Below are positions 57,392 through 64,000 of a stretch of 64,000 nucleotides of DNA, piece by piece. Position 1 is the stretch's first letter. Each line of letters begins with the position of its first letter. The position numbers were made by a program, and so were the translations under genes. A model generated the notes under the pieces. That model searched no databases. It worked only from the letters and a program-made list of their open reading frames with translations, and was not told the DNA's origin. This stretch comes from Leptospira sp. GTDB taxonomy: Bacteria > Spirochaetota > Leptospiria > Leptospirales > Leptospiraceae. The DNA lies in NCBI GenBank assembly GCA_002786225.1, contig PEQN01000015.1, positions 1 through 64,000 of the forward strand, read 5' to 3'.

Positions 57392-58186
57392 ATGAGTCTT
57401 AGAGAAAAACTTTACAAAATCGTCTTTGAAACTGATACAAAAGCTGGAAGGAACTTTGATATTTTCTTGCTTTGGGCAATCCTGAGTAGCGTCGTATTGG
57501 TGATGTTAGATAGTGTTCCAAGCTACGCTATCCGCTACAAAGATTTGTTTCTCAATTTAGAGTGGATACTGACAATTATTTTTACAATTGAATATCTTTC
57601 TAGAATTTGGATAAGCCCAAAACCTATAAAGTATATTTTTAGTTTCTGGGGTCTTGTCGATCTTCTTTCTATACTTCCAACTTACATAAGTTTATTCATA
57701 AGTGGTTATCATTATCTATTAATTATAAGAATCTTCAGATTACTCAGAGTATTTCGAGTTCTTAAGCTTGCAAGATTTACATCAGAAACAAGTGTACTCG
57801 TCGAAGCGCTAGTGGCAAGCTCTTACAAAATAAGTATTTTCTTAACAGCAGTCTTAACAATAGTCACTTTTCTCGGTACTCTTATGTATGTTATTGAAGG
57901 CGGAGAGACTGGTTTCACAAGTATCCCACAGAGCATCTACTGGGCAATTGTTACTGTAACAACTGTAGGATATGGTGATATGGTTCCGAAATCAGTCTTA
58001 GGAAAATTCATATCATCTTTTGCAATGATCATTGGTTATGCCATCTTAGCCGTGCCTACTGGTATTGTTACTATGGAAATGTCAAAAGTCAGTGGCAAGA
58101 CCAAATCTTGTATCCATTGTAACTCAAAGAATAATCTGAATGCAAATTATTGTGACCACTGCGGAGCAAAATTTCCAGAAGAATGA
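57392..58186 (+). CDS. Voltage-gated-type potassium channel with C-terminal zinc ribbon
   Basis: A 264-residue six-helix channel subunit. S1 to S3 are followed by an S4 with arginines every third residue (RIFRLLRVFRVLKLAR, 113-128), then S5, a pore loop with selectivity filter TVGYGD (191-196) and S6. It should form a homotetrameric K+ channel of the Kv type in the inner membrane. After S6 the cytoplasmic tail ends in a CxxC-x10-CxxC zinc ribbon (Cys240, 243, 254, 257), an unusual addition for a bacterial Kv channel. Translation starts at ATG 57392. It has no operon partners. Confidence 0.93.
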   Translation: MSLREKLYKIVFETDTKAGRNFDIFLLWAILSSVVLVMLDSVPSYAIRYKDLFLNLEWILTIIFTIEYLSRIWISPKPIKYIFSFWGLVDLLSILPTYISLFISGYHYLLIIRIFRLLRVFRVLKLARFTSETSVLVEALVASSYKISIFLTAVLTIVTFLGTLMYVIEGGETGFTSIPQSIYWAIVTVTTVGYGDMVPKSVLGKFISSFAMIIGYAILAVPTGIVTMEMSKVSGKTKSCIHCNSKNNLNANYCDHCGAKFPEE

Positions 58187-58234
58187 TAAGGCAAATCAAG
58201 ATTTTTTTTTAAATTTTAAGAAATATTTTTTAAG

Positions 58235-58251
58235 ATTGCAAAATTTGCAAT
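58235..58251. promoter_or_regulatory. Perfect 17-bp palindrome, possible operator
   Basis: ATTGCAAA-A-TTTGCAAT (8-1-8) lies 49 bases upstream of the alpha/beta-hydrolase ATG, in AT-rich DNA. The regulator is unknown. Confidence 0.4.
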
Positions 58252-58300
58252 TGTTGATATTATTTTATAAATCATTTAATTCATAGGACAGATTCAAATA

Positions 58301-59173
58301 ATGAAAAAAAAGCTATTCATACTAACTCCAATTCTACTCGTTTTATTCTATATACCTTGGTATTTTTCAACCTTAGTCTTATATCCTCCAATTAATTGCA
58401 ACTCAGAGCATCATGTCTATTGCAGTACGCCTCAAGAACTGAATTTAAACTTTGAAGAGGTAAAAGTTCAGACTACAGATGGAATAATCCTTCCCTCCTG
58501 GTTTATTCCTGCTTTAGGTTCTAAGAAAGGGATCGTCTTAGTACATGGTCACGGTGGCTCTCGCAATGAGGGACTTCGCTTTGCAAAAGCTTTGCACCAA
58601 GCTGGATTCAATCTTCTACTTTTAAACCTTAGAAGAAATGCTGGTGAATTTGCAAGTATGGGCTACCATGAGGTAAAAGATGCCAAGGCTGGTGTTCAAT
58701 TCCTTATAAATGAAAAGAATTTAGATTCCATAGGAATCCTTGGATTTTCTATGGGTGCTGCTACCTCTATTATCACTATGGAAGAAGATCCCCAAATTAA
58801 AGCTGGGCTTTTCAGTTCCGGTTATGCATCTGCTATGGATGTATTATCAGAAGCTGCTAAGCGGGATTTTGGAATTCCCTACTACCCTTTGATACCTGTG
58901 GTCCAGACCTACCTAAATATACGGGGGGATATGGAAATCGAAACCGTTCGCCCGGAAGATAAAATTGGAAATATTTCTCCAAGACCGATTTCTATCTTCC
59001 ATTGTGACAAAGATGATTATGTGGATGTGTCTCATTCGGATCGACTGTTTTCAAAAGCAAAAGAACCCAAAGAGATTTGGATCCCTGTCTGCAACCGCCA
59101 TGAAAGAATCTGGAATACAAACAAAGAAGAGGCTGAAAAGCGATCCGTTTCATTTTTTCTCAAAAACCTCTAG
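58301..59173 (+). CDS. Alpha/beta-hydrolase, membrane-anchored
   Basis: A 290-residue enzyme with an N-terminal membrane anchor (LFILTPILLVLFYIPWYF). The hydrolase core has an oxyanion-region GIVLVHGHGGSRNEG, nucleophile Ser in GILGFSMGAATS, the acid in FHCDKDDYVDVSHS and a catalytic-type His in VCNRHERIW. The triad is complete. It belongs to the broad prolyl-oligopeptidase-like/esterase group (the BAAT/YqiA-like type often anchored in the membrane). The substrate is unknown. The active domain probably faces the periplasm, from the orientation of the anchor. A weak inverted repeat with a short T-run (59170-59207) follows. Confidence 0.85.
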   Translation: MKKKLFILTPILLVLFYIPWYFSTLVLYPPINCNSEHHVYCSTPQELNLNFEEVKVQTTDGIILPSWFIPALGSKKGIVLVHGHGGSRNEGLRFAKALHQAGFNLLLLNLRRNAGEFASMGYHEVKDAKAGVQFLINEKNLDSIGILGFSMGAATSIITMEEDPQIKAGLFSSGYASAMDVLSEAAKRDFGIPYYPLIPVVQTYLNIRGDMEIETVRPEDKIGNISPRPISIFHCDKDDYVDVSHSDRLFSKAKEPKEIWIPVCNRHERIWNTNKEEAEKRSVSFFLKNL

Positions 59174-59344
59174 CCACCTCAGCCTTTCTTATAAAGAAGC
59201 TAGTTTTCTGTTAACTCATGGCATAGTATTTTAAATGGAAGTATACTTTTAGCTTTTGACACAAATTTCAATTTTTTTTCACAAAAGGTCTAAAAATACA
59301 TAAAAAAATCTTGCTTTTTTTTATGATTGTAAATACGTGATGCT

Positions 59345-60922
59345 ATGTTTACGAAATACTCTTCGCATATAATTTCGGTGTTAGCAATTTGTTTTTTCGC
59401 TTCATACGGATTGCTCGGGCAAGCGGTTACTCCTAACCAGAAGAAGGACAAGGGAAAGAACTCTGCTTTAACCTCAGATGACAAAAAAACTGGTGAAAAA
59501 CCTCCTGTATCAAAGGGAAAAGGCAATATTTTAAAAACGATAGAGGACGATGGTTCCGATCCTCTTCCTTTTGAAATAAATGTGAGTAAAAGGCTCACCG
59601 ATTACGACATTAAGCGCAAAAAAGTCGGTAGTTTTTTTACAGGCTTACCTCTACTCAACTCGGACCCTAACAATGGTATTGGCTACGGAGTCCGAGTATT
59701 TTATTTTCAAAACAAAGACCAAAAGGATCCATTTTTCGAATATACACCTTACCGATATAGAGTATTCGGTCAGTATTTTCGAACAACCTTGAATGCTCAG
59801 AACCATTGGGCATCTTTTGATGCGCCTTATATTTTTGATACTCAGTGGAGAATTAGAGCGGATTTCCTTTATGAAAGAAACCCCAATTTTTTATACTTTG
59901 GAGTGGGAGAAGACACCTTGCTTCCTCTTTCTTATCATGAAAATAATGATGAATCTCGACCTCTAAGGCAAAATGCAACCTTCAGTGAATATATGGATGC
60001 GGGTCTATACAAAAGACCAGGAGATGCAGGTCAGGCTCCTTTCGTTTCTGATAGCAAATACAATCGATACGAAATGGAAAATCCAAATGCAAACCTTTCC
60101 TCGGAGAGAAGCTTCTTTGGTGGGATAGTTCGATTGGTCGCAGGAACAAGACTCTCAAGACAAATAGTTAGAACCTTTGATGGGCAGAGCACTTTAGCCA
60201 AAGACCCTATCTTTGGGGATCAATTTCTTCCCGATATTGCGAACACAGTACCCAATGGCACAACTCTCTTAACAGAGGAAGCTAGAGCAGGAAAAATTCG
60301 AGGTATCAATGGAGGTAATTTAAATACCATAAGAGCAGGCCTAGTGTATGATACTCGAGATTTCGAGCCTGATCCTAACAGTGGGATTTTCCTTGAAACG
60401 ACTCATGAAAGATCTATGAAAAGTATTGGTTCGGAATATGAATTCAATAGAAATCTTGCCTCAGGAAGATTCTTCTATAGCCCAGCACCTAACGTATTCA
60501 AAAAACTTGTGGTTGCAGGTAGAGCTACTGTAGTCCAAACCAATGGAGATGCTCCCTTCTATGAGTATAGAAATATGTGGGGAACAGAAGGGAATCAAGT
60601 GGGTCTAGGAGGAAGAACAACACTGAGAGGTTACAAGCAGGACAGATTTTTAGGACAGGTTATGGGTTTTGGAAATTTAGAACTTCGCTGGAAATTTGCA
60701 TCTATTGCAACTGAGAAATCTACTTTTGATTTTCAAATAGTTCCATTCGTAGATTTCGGTCGAGTTTGGGATGGGGCTGAGAGAATGAACCTTAAGGATT
60801 ATAAATATTCGTATGGTTTAGGTTTTAGAATTCCTTGGAACCAATCAACGATTATATATTTTGATTATGCAATTTCAAGAGAAGACCGCCAATTATTTGT
60901 TAACTTTCAGCATATTTTCTAG
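59345..60922 (+). CDS. Omp85/BamA-type outer-membrane barrel protein (surface antigen family)
   Basis: A 525-residue outer-membrane protein with a signal peptide ending near FFASYGLLGQA. A short Lys-rich, disordered stretch leads to a barrel that starts FFTGLPLLNSDPNNGIGYG. The Omp85 signature GGRTTLRGYKQDRF, with the conserved arginine that enters the barrel, lies near residue 420. The last strand ends QLFVNFQHIF with terminal Phe, the usual BAM recognition signal. It lacks POTRA repeats, so it resembles small surface-antigen (D15-like) barrels rather than BamA. It is followed after 9 bases by a DUF1566 lipoprotein gene that it may present or work with. Confidence 0.88.
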   Translation: MFTKYSSHIISVLAICFFASYGLLGQAVTPNQKKDKGKNSALTSDDKKTGEKPPVSKGKGNILKTIEDDGSDPLPFEINVSKRLTDYDIKRKKVGSFFTGLPLLNSDPNNGIGYGVRVFYFQNKDQKDPFFEYTPYRYRVFGQYFRTTLNAQNHWASFDAPYIFDTQWRIRADFLYERNPNFLYFGVGEDTLLPLSYHENNDESRPLRQNATFSEYMDAGLYKRPGDAGQAPFVSDSKYNRYEMENPNANLSSERSFFGGIVRLVAGTRLSRQIVRTFDGQSTLAKDPIFGDQFLPDIANTVPNGTTLLTEEARAGKIRGINGGNLNTIRAGLVYDTRDFEPDPNSGIFLETTHERSMKSIGSEYEFNRNLASGRFFYSPAPNVFKKLVVAGRATVVQTNGDAPFYEYRNMWGTEGNQVGLGGRTTLRGYKQDRFLGQVMGFGNLELRWKFASIATEKSTFDFQIVPFVDFGRVWDGAERMNLKDYKYSYGLGFRIPWNQSTIIYFDYAISREDRQLFVNFQHIF

Positions 60923-60931
60923 GAGGAAAAC

Positions 60932-61636
60932 ATGAAAAAGATCACCCTATTAATTTTCTCCATTTTAATTTTAAACTGCCAAGAGCAGCCAGTAAAGACA
61001 ATCTTCCCTGGATTAAGTGACGAGGAACTCAATGTCCTCTTAAGTGGCTTATTACTAAACCAAGGATACAATGATAATCGTGATGGAACTATAACAGATA
61101 ACTCTTTCAACCTTGTTTGGCAAAAATGTACCCAGGGCCAAGTTTACCGAAGTGGTAGCAATGACTGTGAAGGAATTCAAAGACCATCTGTAACCAATCC
61201 TTTCTTTACGCAAGGAGCAGATACTATAAATTGGGGAGCAAGGCAGCTTGCCTATTGCAGTAATGCCACAAATGCGTGCAATCAACTTTCTATACCACAG
61301 ACCTTGCAAGGTGATTCCTCAATTATTGTCACAGGAATCAGTGAAGCCTTTCAATCATGCAATTCACTCAACCCACCAAATACAAACAGTGCGACAGCAT
61401 GGAGAGTTCCGAATCCATTGGAATTGGAAAGGCTCACTTTAGGTGGACGGAATGCATTAATCGCAGTTCATTTCCCAAATACTATTGAAGACTACTATTG
61501 GAGTTCATGGTCAAATCCTGAGGATTTAATTGGACAAACCGCAACTGCGGTCATCTTTGAAAGAAAAAGATTTGGAGAAAAGGAACTTCGTATTAAAACC
61601 GATCGATATTATGTAAGATGTGTGAGAAATAAATAA
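60932..61636 (+). CDS. DUF1566-domain lipoprotein
   Basis: A 234-residue lipoprotein with AGGAGG six bases before the ATG. The signal ends SILILNC (Cys16). The mature part starts DNRDGTITDNSFNLVWQKC, the marked DUF1566 opening, and continues with AWRVPNPLELERLTLGG and YYWSSWSNPE, ending DRYYVRCVRNK. DUF1566 proteins are surface or extracellular in many bacteria; several leptospiral lipoproteins carry it, and its function is unknown. The cysteine pairs suggest disulphides. It follows the Omp85-type gene by 9 bases and is probably co-transcribed. Confidence 0.88.
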   Translation: MKKITLLIFSILILNCQEQPVKTIFPGLSDEELNVLLSGLLLNQGYNDNRDGTITDNSFNLVWQKCTQGQVYRSGSNDCEGIQRPSVTNPFFTQGADTINWGARQLAYCSNATNACNQLSIPQTLQGDSSIIVTGISEAFQSCNSLNPPNTNSATAWRVPNPLELERLTLGGRNALIAVHFPNTIEDYYWSSWSNPEDLIGQTATAVIFERKRFGEKELRIKTDRYYVRCVRNK

Positions 61637-61652
61637 ATTCTGATTGCATCAA

Positions 61653-61679
61653 ATTCCCAGAGCAATTTACTCTGGGAAT
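61653..61679 (+). terminator. Strong hairpin after the DUF1566 gene, possible terminator
   Basis: ATTCCCAGAG (61653-61662) pairs perfectly with CTCTGGGAAT (61670-61679) around a 7-base loop. No clean T-run follows, so it may be a processing or protecting hairpin. Confidence 0.6.
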
Positions 61680-61719
61680 GATTACTCTATTCAAGATAAA
61701 CTAAACCAATCATTGAATT

Positions 61720-61854
61720 ATGGCAGAAGAATTAAAACCTCAAAAGAATGAGCCAATCACGGATCTTTTGGAAATCCCAGGAATTGGAAAGATGGAGAAT
61801 AAAAACAATAATCGTATCGGATTAGATAGATTCATCTTTCTTTTTGACTTGTGA
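61720..61854 (+). CDS. Candidate 44-residue small protein with helix-hairpin-helix-like motif
   Basis: An ATG-to-TGA frame encodes a 44-residue hydrophilic peptide containing DLLEIPGIGK, the hairpin of HhH DNA-binding motifs, followed by a Asn/Lys stretch. No good ribosome-binding site is visible. It could be a small gene or the fragment of a longer HhH protein that was lost. Treat as tentative. Confidence 0.3.
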   Translation: MAEELKPQKNEPITDLLEIPGIGKMENKNNNRIGLDRFIFLFDL

Positions 61855-61905
61855 AACTTTCTTTTTAATAATTATTTTCTTTTGGTGAATCATAGAAATT
61901 TTTTC

Positions 61906-62592
61906 ATGGTATCTATGTTATCGATTTTAGAAAAAATCTCACAGGATAAAATTACAAATCAAAGTGATTCATCCCAAGTAAAATTATTTTTGGTAAGAAT
62001 CATAGAGACACCAAGTATCCATGCTTTATTTCTAAATACAATTTCCCTGATGGAACACATAGGTTCAAGGAAGATATTGCTTACTCAATCCAACGAACAT
62101 ACAACTGAGTTTATTTTGAGACATGCATCTGAGGAAGCTAGACATGCGCTTTTCTTTAAGAAGAAAATTGAATACATCCTACCGAATTTAAATCTAGGCT
62201 ATAGTAACCATGAATTGCTTGCAGGACTTTCAGCTAAAATTTATTTTCAGAAATTAGATGCCACAGTGCGAAAAAGCATACGGCAAATGAACCTAAGCCA
62301 TTCCAATAGAACCTATTTGAATTATCTCTACACCACCACAGCTATAGAGATCCGAGCAACATATCTCTATAAGATTTACAATGAAGTTCTTATTCAAAGA
62401 AATTTTGGATTTCATTTAAATGGACTTCTTGCTGAAGAAGAAGGTCATTTGGCGGAAATGGAGTCGGAAATACAAAGACTAGATTCAGAATCCAAAGTCA
62501 GATTAGATCAGCTTCTGCAACAAGAAGAGAAATTATTCCGAAAGCTATGGCAAAAATGGAAGGATGCCTGCGATCTAGTCTCAAAACCGTAG
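61906..62592 (+). CDS. Ferritin-like di-iron protein of unknown function
   Basis: A 228-residue all-helical protein. Four helices carry a di-iron pattern: a glutamate in TISLMEHIGS, then EEARH in HASEEARHALFFKK, a glutamate in TTTAIEIRATYLY and EEEGH in GLLAEEEGHLAEMES. This E/ExxH/E/ExxH arrangement is that of the ferritin-like superfamily (oxygenases, rubrerythrins, tRNA hydroxylase MiaE). It has no signal peptide, so it should be cytoplasmic. ATG 61906 was chosen over the TTG at 61882; ATG 61915 is another option. None has a clear Shine-Dalgarno sequence. The stop codon lies inside a terminator stem. Confidence 0.7.
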   Translation: MVSMLSILEKISQDKITNQSDSSQVKLFLVRIIETPSIHALFLNTISLMEHIGSRKILLTQSNEHTTEFILRHASEEARHALFFKKKIEYILPNLNLGYSNHELLAGLSAKIYFQKLDATVRKSIRQMNLSHSNRTYLNYLYTTTAIEIRATYLYKIYNEVLIQRNFGFHLNGLLAEEEGHLAEMESEIQRLDSESKVRLDQLLQQEEKLFRKLWQKWKDACDLVSKP

Positions 62593-62611
62593 GATTGAAT
62601 CCTACAGTTTT
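62583..62611 (+). terminator. Terminator overlapping the stop codon of the di-iron gene
   Basis: AAAAC-c-GTAGGA (62583-62594) pairs with TCCTAC-a-GTTTT (62600-62611) with one mismatch. The TAG stop (62590-62592) is part of the stem. Confidence 0.7.
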
Positions 62612-62660
62612 CGCTGAATTCTAAAAAAGCAATCCATTTTACGAAACTAACAAAAATCTA

Positions 62661-62682
62661 TACAAGAATTTATGTTCTTGTA
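62661..62682. terminator. Hairpin between convergent genes, probable terminator for the HEAT-like gene
   Basis: TACAAGAA (62661-62668) pairs with TTCTTGTA (62675-62682) around six bases. On the minus strand it is followed by TAGATTTTTG, so it can end the leftward transcript from 62697. Confidence 0.65.
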
Positions 62683-62696
62683 TCTAAAACTTAATT

Positions 62697-63365
62697 TTAT
62701 TTTTTTCGAAATTCCTGCTCGCTATGATTTGGCTTAAAATTCTTTTTCTTATCAGCTTGATTGAAATTCTCTCTAGCTGTTTTTAGATTGGATTGAATAG
62801 ATTTTCTAAGTACGGAATCATTGGCTCTTTGAGAGAGAAATTCTTCCACTCTTTCAGGTGATTTTTTATAAGAAGATTCCGTATAACTTTTTACAGAAAA
62901 TTTGCGAATTGATTCATGCAAATGAGTATCTTCAATCTTTGTCTCTAAATAGGAAGTAACGCTTGGATCATTGTAATTGGAAAGTAAGGCAACTGCCTTA
63001 GTTCTTACATATACTCTGAGATCCGTTTGGTCGGCAATTGCAATCAAATATGGAATGGGATCATTCGTGATTTTTTCTATCGAAGTCTTAAGGCTCTCTA
63101 ATTCCACTTCTCTAGATTGTAATAACATAGTTCGGATAGAATCTAATTTATTAGAATCTAAGGGTGCTGCATTTAGAGAGGGAAGATAGACACTAATCAT
63201 TGCAAGTAATCCAAAAAGAAAAATAATTCCCTTCCCTTTCTTTTCCATCGATAGATCCAATTCCCTCTTATGTGAATGGCTGGAGACATTTTGCTGCTTT
63301 AGAAAAACTTGTTTCTGTAGACCTAAATACTTTTTTAATTGGGTCATCTCATGGTTCATTTTCAT
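62697..63365 (-). CDS. Membrane-anchored protein with HEAT-like repeats
   Basis: A 222-residue protein. ATG 63365 has AAGGA eight bases upstream and yields a cytoplasmic N-terminus of about 45 residues before a hydrophobic helix (GKGIIFLFGLLAMISVYLP). ATG 63248 would instead give a plain signal peptide. Residues about 90-195 have HEAT-like helix pairs (IPYLIAIADQTDLRVYVRTK then AVALLSNYNDPSVTSYLETK, then IRKFSVKSYTESSYKKSPE), suited to protein binding in the periplasm. The tail is Lys/Asn-rich. Not recognised further. It lies 65 bases downstream of the metalloprotease stop in the same direction. Confidence 0.7.
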   Translation of the reverse strand: MKMNHEMTQLKKYLGLQKQVFLKQQNVSSHSHKRELDLSMEKKGKGIIFLFGLLAMISVYLPSLNAAPLDSNKLDSIRTMLLQSREVELESLKTSIEKITNDPIPYLIAIADQTDLRVYVRTKAVALLSNYNDPSVTSYLETKIEDTHLHESIRKFSVKSYTESSYKKSPERVEEFLSQRANDSVLRKSIQSNLKTARENFNQADKKKNFKPNHSEQEFRKK

Positions 63366-63430
63366 TTTTGTTTCCTTAGAATTTTCATTCTATATTGAAT
63401 TCTTTGATAGATAAATTAAGCCTAATAGTT

Positions 63431-64000
63431 CTAATACGCAAGTGGATTTCTTCGAATGATCCAACCCTGCTCTCCTGTTAGCTGAGTCTGGGAGGTTGCA
63501 CCATCCCCTGCCCAGAACATCAAGTTTAATGCGCCTGAGTTTGTTGATCCAGTTCCCAAGCATTCACTGATATCCACTCTTCCATTGGAATTCGTATCTC
63601 TACTAGAAAAACAAACAGGTGTTTCGAGCAGAGGATCTTGGTTAAATTTTACCGATGAGTTGTTAGCAGAGTTAAGACCCGAGCTTTCAACAAGGTGGTA
63701 GAGACCTAAGAAATGCCCTGCTTCATGTGCCATGGTATCTCCCAAAAAGATTTGATCTCCGGAAGATAAGACGTCCCCTACACTACCTGAGGATCTATGT
63801 GCTTCTAAGAATACCACCATACCTGCCTTCTTAGTTCCTGTAATACCTGGAAGACCAGGAATACCAGAGGAAACTCCTAACACTCCTCCCACTTCTGACT
63901 CATCTTTTGTTATATAAATATTCAGACTGTTTGCATCTTGAACGGAACCAGTATTTTTATACATTTTACTCAGCGAAGAAGTAACATTTGCCGTATCATC
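63431..64000 (-). CDS. Pappalysin-like (M43) metalloprotease, C-terminal part (gene continues past right edge)
   Basis: The frame is open to the last base of the window, so at least the N-terminus is missing. The visible 190 residues contain an extended zinc motif HEAGHFLGLYH in TMAHEAGHFLGLYHLVESSG, and a probable Met-turn in ALNLMFWAGDG, with paired cysteines (ETPVCFSSRDTNSNGRVDIS, then ECLG). This layout matches M43 (pappalysin/cytophagalysin) metzincins, which in leptospires include the secreted protease leptolysin. Extracellular location and lipidation cannot be checked because the N-terminus lies outside. Confidence 0.82.
   Translation of the reverse strand, partial: DDTANVTSSLSKMYKNTGSVQDANSLNIYITKDESEVGGVLGVSSGIPGLPGITGTKKAGMVVFLEAHRSSGSVGDVLSSGDQIFLGDTMAHEAGHFLGLYHLVESSGLNSANNSSVKFNQDPLLETPVCFSSRDTNSNGRVDISECLGTGSTNSGALNLMFWAGDGATSQTQLTGEQGWIIRRNPLAY

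Overview
The window looks like chromosomal DNA of a spirochaete, most probably a Leptospira species. The evidence is: low G+C; a flaA2-flaA1 pair for the periplasmic flagellar sheath; a DUF1554 domain, which is essentially leptospiral; a greA fused to a very large N-terminal region, as in spirochaetes; and many lipoproteins with a relaxed, spirochaete-style lipobox. The genus is inferred from these families, not from a database search. I see no rRNA, tRNA, CRISPR array, transposase, phage or plasmid gene.

Layout. 1-14 kb: a large hybrid histidine kinase, a beta-propeller-like lipoprotein, two GT-C-like polytopic membrane proteins whose 3' ends overlap, and a 1,533-residue repeat lipoprotein. 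14.7-22.5 kb: a CoA-transferase, an RNase H-like nuclease with an aminotransferase, then a tightly coupled run of phosphohexomutase, argD and leuB followed by a single-domain receiver with Glu in place of the phospho-acceptor Asp. 22.5-29.4 kb: a leftward run (oligopeptide-type binding lipoprotein, kinase-fold protein, GT-C protein, PgeF) whose first gene overlaps the 5' end of a divergent GH13 amylase-like gene. 29.4-38.2 kb: a leftward run of LptE-like lipoprotein, fur, tgt, STAS protein, LysM lipoprotein, nadC, bifunctional rel and a GHKL-HDOD fusion. 38.3-46 kb: an M23 protein ending in a hexanucleotide repeat tract, giant greA, flaA2-flaA1 and a PilZ protein. 46-47 kb: a divergent carbamoyltransferase and a GC-rich intergenic block.

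47-55 kb is the most coherent system: a divergent heme-acquisition locus. hmuT-hmuU-hmuV-hmuS run leftward. An unrecognised lipoprotein, a HmuY-like lipoprotein and a TonB-dependent receptor run rightward. The shared 144-bp promoter region carries two Fur-box-like sequences, and a Fur regulator is encoded about 13 kb away. The expected flow is heme capture by surface lipoprotein(s), transport through the TonB receptor, HmuT in the periplasm, HmuUV in the inner membrane and HmuS in the cytoplasm.

55-64 kb holds a CitE/HpcH-type lyase, a TrmH-type RNA methyltransferase, a voltage-gated-type K+ channel with a C-terminal zinc ribbon, an alpha/beta hydrolase, an Omp85-type barrel with a co-transcribed DUF1566 lipoprotein, a ferritin-like di-iron protein, a HEAT-like membrane-anchored protein and the 3' part of an M43-type metalloprotease running off the right edge.

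Several start codons were moved from the longest possible reading frame to an internal ATG with a Shine-Dalgarno sequence or signal peptide; these choices are explained in the entries.
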